Below are positions 1 to 7,033 of a stretch of DNA of 9,397 bases, piece by piece. The first letter of the stretch is position 1; each line of letters starts with the position of its first letter. The notes under the pieces were generated by a model. That model was not told the origin of the DNA. It searched no databases and was given only the letters and a program-made list of their open reading frames with translations. The position numbers and the translations under genes are program-made. Source of the DNA: DASVXQ01 sp046727955 (GTDB taxonomy: Bacteria; Actinomycetota; CALGFH01); the NCBI GenBank assembly GCA_046727955.1, contig JBKPDO010000415.1:1-9397 (forward strand). Direction: 5' to 3'.

Positions 1-396
1 GTCGATCAGCACCGCCACCGCCAGGCCGAACCCGGTCTCCTGCAGGAACACCAGCCGGCCGGCCGCAAACCCGGAGAACACCGCCACCATGATCACCGCG
101 GCGCCGGTGATGATCCCACCGGTGGTCCGCAGCCCAAACGAGACCGCGTCGGTATTGTCGCCGCTGTGGTTGTAGCGCTCCTGGATGCGGCTCAGCAAAA
201 ACACCTGGTAGTCCATCGACAGCCCGAACAGCACCGAGAACAAAAACAGCGGCAGCCACGACTCGATCGTGTCGACCCGCTGGAAGCCGAACACGCCCGC
301 GCCGACGCCGTGCTGGAACACCAGCACCAGCAGCCCGTAGGCGGCGCCCACCGACAGCAGGTTCAGCGCCACCCCCAGCGCCGGCAGCACCACCGA
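1..396 (-). pseudogene. MMPL/RND-family transporter, C-terminal part (fused to ABC ATPase fragment, runs off window)
   Basis: Reading the minus strand from 396 down to 1 gives an uninterrupted membrane-protein frame. It opens with SVVLPALGVALNLLSVGAAY, a transmembrane segment typical of the second MMPL domain. It continues through the hallmark FGLSMDYQVFLLSRIQERY and then RTTGGIITGAAVIMVAVFSG and the helix ending AVAVLID at the window edge. MMPL proteins are inner-membrane RND-type exporters of lipids or drugs, usually 700 residues or more with two similar halves; only the last part is present here. The frame has no start of its own. It continues in phase from the ABC ATPase fragment at 397-480, so the N-terminal half has been lost by a deletion or rearrangement. 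The family call is firm. Whether any protein is made is doubtful because the fused upstream gene carries frameshifts. Confidence 0.85.
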
Positions 397-1036
<640 letters not shown>

Positions 1037-1039
<3 letters not shown>

Positions 1040-1051
1040 TGCTGCCTCCTT
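1037..1051 (-). promoter_or_regulatory. Shine-Dalgarno site fixing a TTG start for the ABC ATPase
   Basis: On the minus strand AAGGAGG (1051-1045) lies five bases ahead of TTG (1039-1037), the only well-placed start in the frame that encodes the Walker A motif. No ATG or GTG in that frame is equally well placed, so TTG is the likely initiator. Confidence 0.7.
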
Positions 1052-1257
1052 GTGCGTCGGGTCTGCCGCGGTGGGGTGCGGCCGTCGCGGACGGTGTCGA
1101 TGCTGGACCGCCGCCGCTGCTGCGTCGCTCGGCGCGTCTTGGGCGGCGGCGGCTACGTCGCGGCGCGGGCGCCCCGTGCGTGCGGGCCGCTTGCCGACGT
1201 AGGCGGCGGGCTGCCGGCCTGCGCACGTGGTCGTAGCCGGCTGCGCCCCTGGCGGGA

Positions 1258-1285
1258 TGAGACCGCCGGGTCCGGCGGCTACCAT
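1258..1285 (+). promoter_or_regulatory. Candidate promoter for the kinase/regulator operon, leaderless type
   Basis: A TACCAT hexamer (1280-1285) fits the TAnnnT consensus of a -10 box. It ends six bases before the ATG at 1292, so transcription would begin at or next to the start codon. A weak -35 candidate, TGAGAC, lies at 1258-1263 with a 16-bp spacer. No Shine-Dalgarno sequence precedes the ATG, which agrees with a leaderless message. The -35 box is the weak part of the call. Confidence 0.4.
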
Positions 1286-1291
1286 GACGCC

Positions 1292-2504
1292 ATGGCCACC
1301 ATCACCACGCCGATCGCCACGCGGCTGCGCCTGCCCGCGCAGGTGCAGGACGGCGTGCTGGCGGTCTTCGTCGCGCTCCTGCAGATCGTGGCGGTCCGCC
1401 AGGTGGCCGGCACCCAGCCGGCGACCCGCCCGGTCGCCGACCCCGCCAACCTGGGCTACCTGCTGCTGGCCGTCAGCGGCCTGGTCCTGGTGGTGCGGCG
1501 GCGCTGGCCGGTGGCGGTGTTCGCCACGACCGTGGCGTGCAGCCTGGTGTACTACGCGGCCCACTACCCGGACGGACCGGGATGGATCGGGCTGTTCGTC
1601 GCCGCCTATACGCTGGCCGCGCAGGGCGACGGGCACCGGTCGCTGCAGCTGCTGGCGGCCGGCAAGGCCGCGCTCCTCGTCGGGTGGCTGCTCACCGCCG
1701 AGCTGCGGCCGCTCACGCGGCCGGGTGGGTGTTCTTCCGCATCGGCGCGGCGGCCATGGTGGCGGCGCTTGGCGAGTCGGTCCGCACCAGGCGGGTCCTG
1801 GCAGCCGAGGCCCTGGAGCGGGCAGAGCGGGCAGAGCGGACCAGGGAGCAGGAGGCGCGGCGGCGGGTGGACGCCGAGCGGCTGCGGATCGCCCGGGAGG
1901 TCCACGATACCGTCGCCCACGCCATCGCCGTCATCAACGTGCAGGCCAGGGTCACCGCCCACGTGCTCGACAAGCGCCCGCAGCAGGCCCGCGAGACGCT
2001 GGTGACGATCGAGCAGACCAGCGCGCGGGCCCTCGGGGAGCTGCGCGCCACCCTGGGGGTCCTGCGCGACGCCGGCGACGACCGGCGTGCGTCAGCCCCG
2101 GGTCTCGGCCAGGTGGAGGAGCTGGCGGGGCTAGCGCGCGAGGCCGACCTGGACGTCAAGGTCGAGGTGGCCTCCCCGCCACGGGAGCTGCCCGGTGCGG
2201 TCGACCAGGCCGCCTACCGCATCCTGCAGGAGTCGATCACCAACGCGATCCGCCACGCCGGCCCGGCACGCGTGACGATCTCGATCAGCTACGGGCCCAG
2301 TGACCTGGAGATCCTGGTCGCCGACGACGGCCATGGCCAGCGCGCTCCCGGCCGCGGCGCCGCCGGTGGCGGCCAGGGGATCGTCGGCATGCGGGAGCGC
2401 GCCGCACTCCTCGGGGGGAGCTGACCGCTGGCTCGCGACCGGGCGGCGGCTTCCAGGTCCAGGCGCGCCTGCCGCTGCAGCCCGACGGGGTGGCGCACCG
2501 GTGA
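1292..2504 (+). pseudogene. DesK/NarX-type sensor histidine kinase (two frameshifts as sequenced)
   Basis: The protein starts MATITTPIATRLRLPAQVQD and has about five hydrophobic segments in its first 145 residues, a membrane sensor without a large extracellular domain. Near 1723-1735 the frame changes: one base appears lost, and VFFRIGAAAMVAALGESV continues in the next frame. Then follow a charged coiled-coil stretch, the HisKA_3 box AREVHDTVAHAIAVI with phospho-accepting His codon at 1903-1905, the N box ESITNAIRHAG (Asn codon 2242-2244) and the G boxes VADDGHG and GGGQGIVGMRERAALLGG. A stop at 2422-2424 interrupts it. With one more G in the six-G run at 2412-2417, the frame would continue as ELTAGSRPGGGFQVQARLPL to TGA 2502-2504, overlapping the regulator start by four bases. 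The repaired length would be about 404 residues, normal for the family. It senses an unknown signal and would phosphorylate the adjacent regulator. Confidence 0.85.
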
Positions 2505-3235
2505 CCCGGCCAGCGGGGCCGGTGAACCCGCAGTCGGCGCGCCCGGCCGACGTGCCCGCAACGCGCGCGATCAAGGTGCTGCTCGCCGACGACCAGGCCC
2601 TGGTGCGCACGGGATTCAAGCTGCTGCTGGACGTCGAGGACGACATCACCGTGGTCGGCGAGGCCGCCAACGGCGCCGAGGCGGTGGAGCTGGCCCGCGC
2701 CACCCGTCCCGACGTGGTGCTCATGGACATCCGCATGCCCCTGCTCGACGGCATCCAGGCCACCAGGGAGATCGCGGCCGTGCGAGGGCTGGAGCAGGTG
2801 CGGGTGCTGATCCTGACGACCTACGACACCGACGCCTACGTGTTCGAGGCGCTGCAGGCTGGGGCCAGCGGCTTCCTGCTCAAGGACAGCGGCCCGGCCG
2901 AGCTGCTGCACGGCATCCGGGTGGTCGCGGCCGGCGAGGCGCTGCTGGCGCCAAGGATCACCCGCCGGCTGATCGCGCAGTTCACCGCCGCACGCGCCGC
3001 CGAGCGTCAGGCGGAGGACCGGCTGGCCGTGCTCACCCAGCGTGAGCGGGAGGTGCTCGCGCTGGTCGGGCAGGGGCTCAGCAACGACGAGATCGCCGCC
3101 AAGCTTACGCTCAGCCCGGCCACCGCACGAACCCACGTCAGCCGTGCGATGGTCAAGCTTCGTGCCCGCGACCGCGCGCAGCTGGTCGTGGTGGCCGACC
3201 AGACCGGGCTGGTCAGCCCCGGCCCGCCCACCTGA
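2501..3235 (+). CDS. NarL/FixJ-family two-component response regulator
   Basis: This 244-residue protein has an N-terminal receiver domain (about residues 23-140). It shows the acidic pair D30-D31, the phospho-acceptor D76 in VVLMDIRMP, the switch threonine in ILTTYDTD and K128 in GFLLKDS. A linker leads to a C-terminal LuxR-type helix-turn-helix (about 175-232): LTQREREVLALVGQGLSNDE followed by IAAKLTLSPATARTHVSRAM. All key residues are present, so it should be functional. I chose GTG 2501 because it overlaps the restored kinase stop (GTGA) and has a GGGGTGG purine-rich site seven bases upstream; longer starts would lie inside the kinase. About 22 residues precede the receiver domain, so a later start is possible. 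It probably controls the divergent exporter locus, as in many actinobacterial kinase/regulator/DrrAB clusters; that role is inferred from position. Confidence 0.93.
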   Translation: MTRPAGPVNPQSARPADVPATRAIKVLLADDQALVRTGFKLLLDVEDDITVVGEAANGAEAVELARATRPDVVLMDIRMPLLDGIQATREIAAVRGLEQVRVLILTTYDTDAYVFEALQAGASGFLLKDSGPAELLHGIRVVAAGEALLAPRITRRLIAQFTAARAAERQAEDRLAVLTQREREVLALVGQGLSNDEIAAKLTLSPATARTHVSRAMVKLRARDRAQLVVVADQTGLVSPGPPT

Positions 3236-3283
3236 CCACCCGGCGCCAGCCTACAGGACCCACCGGCCTGCTACCCCGGGTGG
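3236..3283 (+). terminator. Possible weak terminator after the response regulator
   Basis: Immediately after the TGA, CCACCCGG (3236-3243) is the exact inverse complement of CCGGGTGG (3276-3283), giving an 8-bp GC-rich stem with a 32-base loop. No T-run follows, so intrinsic termination would be weak. It may simply be a chance GC-rich inverted repeat. Confidence 0.25.
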
Positions 3284-3370
3284 CCTGGCCCACGTGACGC
3301 AGGTCATCGCCGGCGGGCTCCGTAGCTGAAAGGTCGGCGTCATAGGCCGGCGCTTCGACCGAGCGGCGGT

Positions 3371-3382
3371 TGCCGGCCGGCA
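3371..3382. repeat. 12-bp perfect palindrome TGCCGGCCGGCA
   Basis: The sequence equals its own reverse complement. In DNA this GC-rich such palindromes arise easily by chance, so no function is assigned. Confidence 0.5.
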
Positions 3383-3570
3383 CGACGTCCGCAACGAAAC
3401 AGACAGCGCACCATCGGCGAAGACGAGAAGCAGCGATTCCAGGAGGGAGAATTCGGCGAGGTGGCCGAGCAACGCTCCGCTGCATGACCATAGGTAAGCG
3501 CTCGGGCGTCGACCATGCCCATCGGCGGCTGGTGCGCCGCGAACCCCCTGAAGCCGGCCCGGCATCGTCT

Positions 3571-3588
3571 GCGCCTACACGTAGGCGC
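3571..3588. repeat. 18-bp inverted repeat GCGCCTAC-AC-GTAGGCGC
   Basis: Two perfect 8-bp arms (3571-3578 and 3581-3588) flank a 2-bp centre. The compact symmetry resembles the operator of a dimeric regulator more than an RNA terminator, because the loop would be too short for a stable hairpin. No gene starts convincingly beside it, so the role is unknown. Confidence 0.6.
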
Positions 3589-4124
3589 TCAAGAAGATCG
3601 GCGCATGACTGCGGTCGCAGACCCGGAGGGCAACGAACAGGGCCGCCGGCAACATCCAGTCGAGGCCACCGACAGCCGTGGAGCACAGGGGCCTGTGAGG
3701 ACCGGACGACACGTGATGATCAGTGCGAGCGCGGCCGGCGTCAGCGCCGCGACGGCGCCTCGCCAGGCCAGGTTCACCGGCGAGATCGTGGGCGGCGGCC
3801 GGTCGCTGGCCAGAACCAGGACGCGACTACGCCACCGGACTGGCGTTGTTACCCATGCTTTCGGCGTCCCCACAAAGCCCGGTGGGCAACTTACCGACCC
3901 ACCCGCTTCTGCTGGTAGCGGCCCTGTCGAGCAGCGATGCCCGAGAACACGACCGGTACCGTGGTGTACGTTTGTGCTGGTCACAGGGTTTACCCATAGT
4001 GATGGCTCCCGGCACCCCGAGCGCATGGGAACACCCCCAGCAGCGCCGTCAGCTGGCCACCTCAGCATCGGCGGTGGCTTCCATGTGCTCGACGACCAGC
4101 AGCGCCGCCTGCGCCGACGCGTCC

Positions 4125-4391
4125 GTTCCCCGGGCAGGCGTGTTCGCCAAGACCGCAGCGCGCGCCGTCGCCGACGATATCGCCGCCAAGCTGCACGGCT
4201 TGGGAGCGGTCGACCCTACGACGGCAGGGGGTCGTGCTACATCGAGTTCGGCGGCGGCTTGGTCGGCAAGGTCGACGCCGACTTCCTATCCGGACCGTCG
4301 ACGGCGCCGTTTCTTTGGGCCGTCACAGGCGATGGCCGACGACCAGGACCAGTTCGCCTCCACCCGACGCCAGCGCTGGGTCGGCGGGTAA
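4125..4391 (+). pseudogene. C-terminal remnant of an NAD(P)/FAD-dependent oxidoreductase (sulfide:quinone-reductase-like)
   Basis: Three successive frames join to give a recognisable family tail. VPRAGVFAKTAARAVADDIA is read from 4125. After a frame change near 4205-4215 comes YDGRGSCYIEFGGGLVGKVD and then ADFLSGPS. After another change near 4310 comes FGPSQAMADDQDQFASTRRQ followed by RWVGG and a TAA stop at 4389-4391. This pattern (PRAGVFA, then C-Y-x-E-FGGG, then a terminal RRxRW) matches the end of flavoprotein pyridine-nucleotide-disulphide oxidoreductases related to sulfide:quinone reductase. Those proteins are usually near 400 residues; about 85 survive. The FAD-binding GxGxxG part is not found upstream. 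It is a dead fragment. The family call rests on remembered sequence patterns and is moderately sure. Confidence 0.6.
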
Positions 4392-4443
4392 GCGGACGAG
4401 CTGGCTGCGGCCGTGCCGGCTTCGCTTCCGCTGACACGCCACG

Positions 4444-4683
4444 ATCCTGGTCAACGCGGGCTGCCCCGGCGATGTCGCCAACCAGCAGACCGCCCCGCTG
4501 CGCGAGGACCCCGGACGTACGCCAAGAACAGCGCCCGCATCCCCGCGGGCCGCTGGGCCGACGACGACGACATCGCCGGCGCGGACATCGCCGGCGCGGT
4601 CGCGGTCCTGGTCTCGCCCGACGCCGCCGACGTCCACGGCAGCGTGCTGGTTGCTGATGGTCGACGGTGGCCGGCTCGCGCGC
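4444..4683 (+). pseudogene. C-terminal remnant of a short-chain dehydrogenase/reductase (KduD-like)
   Basis: Joined frames give ILVNAGCPGDVANQQTAPLR followed by EDP. After a base loss near 4504-4516 comes YAKNSARIPAGRWADDDDIA, then AVAVLVSPDAADVHGSVLV. A further frame change gives MVDGGRLAR. The order NxxxPG, RIPAGRW, DDIAGA, LVSPDAADVHG and VDGG is the standard C-terminal end of classical short-chain dehydrogenases. It is closest to the 2-deoxy-D-gluconate 3-dehydrogenase (KduD) group, which oxidises sugar-acid hydroxyls with NAD. The Rossmann TGxxxGIG motif and the YxxxK active site are absent, so about 80 of 250 residues remain. A 15-bp tandem duplication inserts five extra residues (DIAGA twice). 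It begins only about 50 bp after the flavoprotein scrap, which is unlikely to have been its original neighbour. Confidence 0.75.
4569..4598 (+). repeat. 15-bp perfect tandem duplication
   Basis: GACATCGCCGGCGCG occurs twice without a gap (4569-4583 and 4584-4598) inside the dehydrogenase remnant, duplicating codons for DIAGA. The family normally has one copy, so this is a later slippage event. Confidence 0.9.
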
Positions 4684-4711
4684 TGCGCACCGCGAGCACC
4701 GGCACCGGTCC

Positions 4712-4988
4712 GGCGTCTTGGTCGGCTCACCCGCAGCAACGGCGGAGCGCGCGGTGGACCTGCCCGGCGTCATCGGCGGGAGTGAGCTCGTCGAGGACCT
4801 CGCCGACCCTCGGTGCGGAGTTCGAACTCCAGGTTCCGGGTCGCTCGGGAAGCTCGCGGGCACGCCGCCCGGCCACCACCAGCGCCGCGACCGCCACTTG
4901 AGCACCATCGGCCGCAAGACCCCAACCGCTCGGCCACCGCCTGGTGGCACCGTCAGCACCGGCCAGCACGATTCGGCAGCGCATCGCC
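4712..4988 (-). pseudogene. Decayed IS630-family transposase remnant (N-terminal helix-turn-helix part)
   Basis: Reading the minus strand from about 4984 and allowing frame changes gives RCRIVLAGADGAT, then QAVAERLG, then VLKWRSR. These correspond in order to the RARIVLLAADG..., xxIAxRLG and TVxKWRxRF blocks of the winged helix-turn-helix region of IS630-type transposases. Further on, STARSAVAAGEPT resembles the WSTRSMAxxxGLS block. At least three frame changes are needed, one beside a 16-bp tandem duplication at 4973-5004. The catalytic DDE domain is not found toward 4700, where the dehydrogenase scrap begins. It therefore looks like an old inactive insertion-sequence end. The identification depends on stitching frames and is moderate. 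Confidence 0.5.
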
Positions 4989-5004
4989 TCGGCAGCGCAT
5001 CGCC
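4973..5004. repeat. 16-bp perfect tandem duplication
   Basis: TCGGCAGCGCATCGCC occurs twice back to back (4973-4988, 4989-5004) at the 5' side of the IS630-like remnant. Sixteen is not a multiple of three, so this event alone would shift the transposase frame. Confidence 0.9.
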
Positions 5005-5266
5005 AGCGTCTATCGCACCACCCGCCCCTCCTGCTCCCCCGCCGACTCCGTCACCCGCGGCCGAGGTGGGCCAGTTCAAACCGTCACGCCGCGCAACCAG
5101 TAGGGAGGCGAAGCCGACCCGGGCCACATGGTGGGCCGAATCAGCCTGTCTCGGCCACTGCGTCGGTCACCTGCGCGCCCGGCGGGCTGGTGATCTGCAC
5201 TGCCAGATGTCCCATCCGCCCGCGGGGTGCTGGCGAGGTCCTGCGGCGCGCCCCCTGCTCTGTAAC

Positions 5267-5296
5267 TTGACGGATACGTAACCGATTGGATACGCT
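5267..5296 (+). promoter_or_regulatory. Promoter and likely operator of the ArsR operon, leaderless
   Basis: TTGACG (5267-5272) and TACGCT (5291-5296) match -35 and -10 boxes with an 18-bp spacer. The GTG start at 5303 lies seven bases after the -10 box, so the transcript would begin at the start codon. No Shine-Dalgarno sequence is present. The direct repeat GGATACG (5272-5278 and 5288-5294) overlaps the edges of both boxes and is a plausible site for autorepression by the ArsR product. This stretch is clearly less GC-rich than its surroundings. Confidence 0.65.
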
Positions 5297-5302
5297 TAGC
5301 TG

Positions 5303-5614
5303 GTGGAGACGGTGCTGAAGGCGATCGCGGAACCCCGGCGGCAGGAGATCCTGCGCCTGCTCTGGCAGCGCGAGCGGGCAGCCGGCGACGTGGCCGCGCA
5401 CTTCGACATCAGCCGGCCGGCGATCTCCAAGCACCTGCGGATCCTGCGGGAGGCTGGGCTGCTGGAGGAGCGCCGTGTCGGAACCCAGCGCCGCTACCGG
5501 GCCCGGCCGGAGCGGCTCGCCGACGCCCGCAGGTTCCTGGAGAGCTTCTGGGACGAGGGCCTCGCGGCGATCAAGCGCTCCGCCGAGGATGACGCGCGGG
5601 GCCGGTGGAAGTGA
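5303..5614 (+). CDS. ArsR-family winged-helix transcriptional repressor
   Basis: This 103-residue protein is of normal ArsR length. It opens with the conserved ETVLKAIAEPRRQEILRLLW helix. Next come the helix-turn-helix GDVAAHFDISRPAISKHLRI and the wing LREAGLLEERRVGTQRRYRA, ending in a helical tail FLESFWDEGL that should form the dimer interface. The ELCVCD-type metal-binding cysteines are absent (there is no cysteine at all), so it is not a classical arsenic or cadmium sensor. It belongs instead to the non-metal ArsR group often paired with AHSA1 proteins. GTG 5303 is chosen because the -10 box ends just before it and the domain begins at once. The stop TGA overlaps the ATG of the next gene. 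It probably represses its own operon; the effector is unknown. Confidence 0.93.
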   Translation: METVLKAIAEPRRQEILRLLWQRERAAGDVAAHFDISRPAISKHLRILREAGLLEERRVGTQRRYRARPERLADARRFLESFWDEGLAAIKRSAEDDARGRWK

Positions 5615-6102
5615 TGGCGTCCGAGCCCGAGGAGATCGTCCGCGAGGTCCGTATCGCCGCCAGCCCCGCAGAGGTATTTCCCTACTTCACCGATGCCGAC
5701 AAGCTCGTCGTCTGGAAGGCCGCGCGCGTCGAGCTCGACGCGCGCCCCGGCGGCGTGTTCCGGATGGACGTGACCGGGCGAGGGGACCTCGCCCGCGGCG
5801 AGTACGTGGAGATCGACCCGCCCCGCCGGGTGGTGTTCACCTGGCAATGGGAGGACCACGCCGCGGCGACGCCGCCTGCCCGCAGCGTGGTCGAGGTCAC
5901 GCTGTCCCCCGACGGCGACGGCACGCTGCTGCGCCTGGTCCACCGCGGCGTGCCGCAGGAGATCCGCCGCGGCAGCGCCGCGGGATGGGCGCACTACCTG
6001 GCGCGGCTCGCGCTGGCCGCGGCAGGCCACGACCCGGGGCCTGACCCGTGGGCAACCGCCGAGCCAGCAGGACCGATGGCCGAGATCGAGGGGGTCCAGT
6101 GA
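5614..6102 (+). CDS. SRPBCC/AHSA1-family protein (START-like ligand-binding fold)
   Basis: A 162-residue protein from the ATG that overlaps the ArsR stop (TGATG). The in-frame GTGs at 5605 and 5611 are alternatives. REVRIAASPAEVFPYFTDAD is the typical first strand and helix of the Bet v 1-like fold. WKAARVELDARPGGVFRMDV, then DPPRRVVFTWQWED, then SVVEVTLSPDGDGTLLRLVH are the curved-sheet strands, and GWAHYLARLALAAAG is the long C-terminal helix. These proteins bind hydrophobic ligands, and members paired with an ArsR gene are common in actinobacteria and proteobacteria. There is no signal peptide or membrane helix, so it is cytoplasmic. The last 20 or so residues are Pro/Ala-rich and probably disordered. 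No ligand or reaction can be inferred. Expression should be coupled to the repressor gene. Confidence 0.92.
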   Translation: MASEPEEIVREVRIAASPAEVFPYFTDADKLVVWKAARVELDARPGGVFRMDVTGRGDLARGEYVEIDPPRRVVFTWQWEDHAAATPPARSVVEVTLSPDGDGTLLRLVHRGVPQEIRRGSAAGWAHYLARLALAAAGHDPGPDPWATAEPAGPMAEIEGVQ

Positions 6103-6524
6103 CGGACGCGGAACGCAACAAGGCCAACCTGCAGCGCCTCTACGACGAGGTCATGAACGGGCACGACGTCGACGCGGCCGACCAGCTGATCACCCCTGAC
6201 CGACCCGACCATGACCCGACCTTCCCGCCAGAGCTCACCCGCGACCGCGAGGGGTTCAAGCAGCTGTTCCGCATGCTCATCGGGGCTTTCCCAGATCTGT
6301 CCTTCACCACCGAGCTCATGGTCGCCGAGGGTGACATGGTCGGCGCGTTCACCCGCGTGCAGGGCACCCACCGTGGCGAGTTCATGGGGATCCCGCCGAC
6401 GGGCAGGTCCTTCACGATCAGCAACGCCGACTTCTGCCGCTTCACCGACGACGGCGCGATCGCCGAGCACTGGGGCCTGGTCGACATCGCGTCGATGCTG
6501 CGCCAGCTCGGCGTGGGCGGCTGA
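6099..6524 (+). CDS. SnoaL-like ester cyclase/polyketide cyclase-fold protein
   Basis: A 141-residue protein beginning at GTG 6099, which overlaps the preceding TGA (GTGA) and follows the purine run GAGGGGG (6088-6094). It starts TDAERNKANLQRLYDEVMNG and continues with FKQLFRMLIGAFPDLSFTTE, GEFMGIPPTGRSFTISNADF and AIAEHWGLVDIASMLRQLG. That is the full alpha+beta barrel pattern of SnoaL-like proteins (NTF2-like superfamily). The true SnoaL enzyme closes polyketide rings by aldol condensation, but most relatives in such small operons have no known substrate. Motif order and length are normal and no residue is obviously missing. It is third in the ArsR operon, so regulation by the ArsR product is likely. 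Confidence 0.9.
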   Translation: MTDAERNKANLQRLYDEVMNGHDVDAADQLITPDRPDHDPTFPPELTRDREGFKQLFRMLIGAFPDLSFTTELMVAEGDMVGAFTRVQGTHRGEFMGIPPTGRSFTISNADFCRFTDDGAIAEHWGLVDIASMLRQLGVGG

Positions 6525-6526
6525 CG

Positions 6527-6970
6527 ATGCTCCAGGTGCAGTCGAGCTTCATCGACGCCGCCGCCAAGGCGGGCGTCGAGCATCGCCGCGGTCGACGTCG
6601 GCGACATCGCCGAGGTCGCCGACGCGGTCCTGACCGGCTCGGGACACCGGGGGGCGTCTACCCTCTCACCGGTCCCGAGGCGCTCAGCGTGGCCGACGTC
6701 GCCGAGAAACTCTCCGCCGCCACTGGCAGGACGATCGAGTACGTCAACGTCGCGCCCGAGGCGGCAACCACCGCCCAGCTTGCCGCCGGCATGCCCGGGT
6801 TCACCGCCGCCGCGCTGGCCGAGCTGTTCGCCGAGCGGTGCAAGGGCAAGGAGGCGCACGTCTCACCCACCGTCCGGACGATCCTCGGACGACGAGCGAC
6901 CAGCTTCGACGAGTTCGCCGTACGGCATGCCGCGGTCTTCCGCGGCGAGCAACCGGTACCGAAGGGCTGA
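6527..6970 (+). pseudogene. NmrA-type NAD(P)-binding protein, N-terminally truncated and internally deleted
   Basis: The open frame from ATG 6527 reads MLQVQSSFIDAAAKAGVEH, the central piece of NmrA-like atypical short-chain dehydrogenases (normally QxxxIDAAxxAGVxH). It then turns Arg-rich, a shadow frame. In the +1 frame 6579-6650 gives SIAAVDVGDIAEVADAVLTG, and the original frame resumes at about 6656 with VYPLTGPEALSVADVAEKLS, EYVNVAPEAA and SFDEFAVRHAAVF. The nucleotide-binding GATGxxG end (about 90 residues) and a central block of about 60 residues that should follow VEH are missing, and there are two compensating frame changes. The family is about 290 residues; roughly 148 codons remain. 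It starts two bases after the SnoaL stop, so it was probably an operon partner of the cassette. A shortened product could be translated, but it could not bind NAD(P) normally. Confidence 0.75.
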
Positions 6971-7033
6971 CGTCCCGCCACGGACTGGCATGTTCGCGCA
7001 GTGGATTCGACGGTGAGCCGGGAGGAGCCGACG

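Larger units (their letters stand above)
3284..4124. other. Stretch without a recognisable gene
   Basis: About 840 bp in which no reading frame on either strand shows a family I recognise. Open frames exist on both strands, but their composition is Arg/Pro/Ala-rich, as expected for shadow frames at this GC content, and none has a convincing ribosome binding site. On the minus strand short hydrophobic pieces occur, such as MLPAALFVALRVCDRSHAP (about 3660-3600), LLGHLAEFSLLESLLLVFAD (about 3476-3415) and MGMVDARALTYGHAAERC (about 3522-3467). They lie in different frames and could be scraps of one decayed protein. The DNA around 3840-4020 is locally less GC-rich. The stretch also holds two perfect short palindromes. 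It most likely continues the decayed region that follows. Confidence 0.5.

Noticed and set aside
2285..3136. Minus-strand 283-codon open frame opposite the response regulator
   Set aside because: It is a mirror frame of a well-conserved receiver/LuxR protein and has no recognisable motif.
3515..4657. 380-codon plus-strand open frame as a novel protein
   Set aside because: Its composition is Arg/Pro-rich and it contains a stretch of the flavoprotein remnant (YDGRGSCYIEFGGG) in one part while the true frames lie elsewhere. It is a product of high GC, not a gene.
4973..5004. Start of a CRISPR or satellite array
   Set aside because: Only two adjacent units with no spacers; it is a simple tandem duplication.
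4237..5127. 296-codon minus-strand open frame as one gene
   Set aside because: It crosses the plus-strand flavoprotein and dehydrogenase remnants and only one segment (VLKWRSR) fits a family, the IS630-like scrap.
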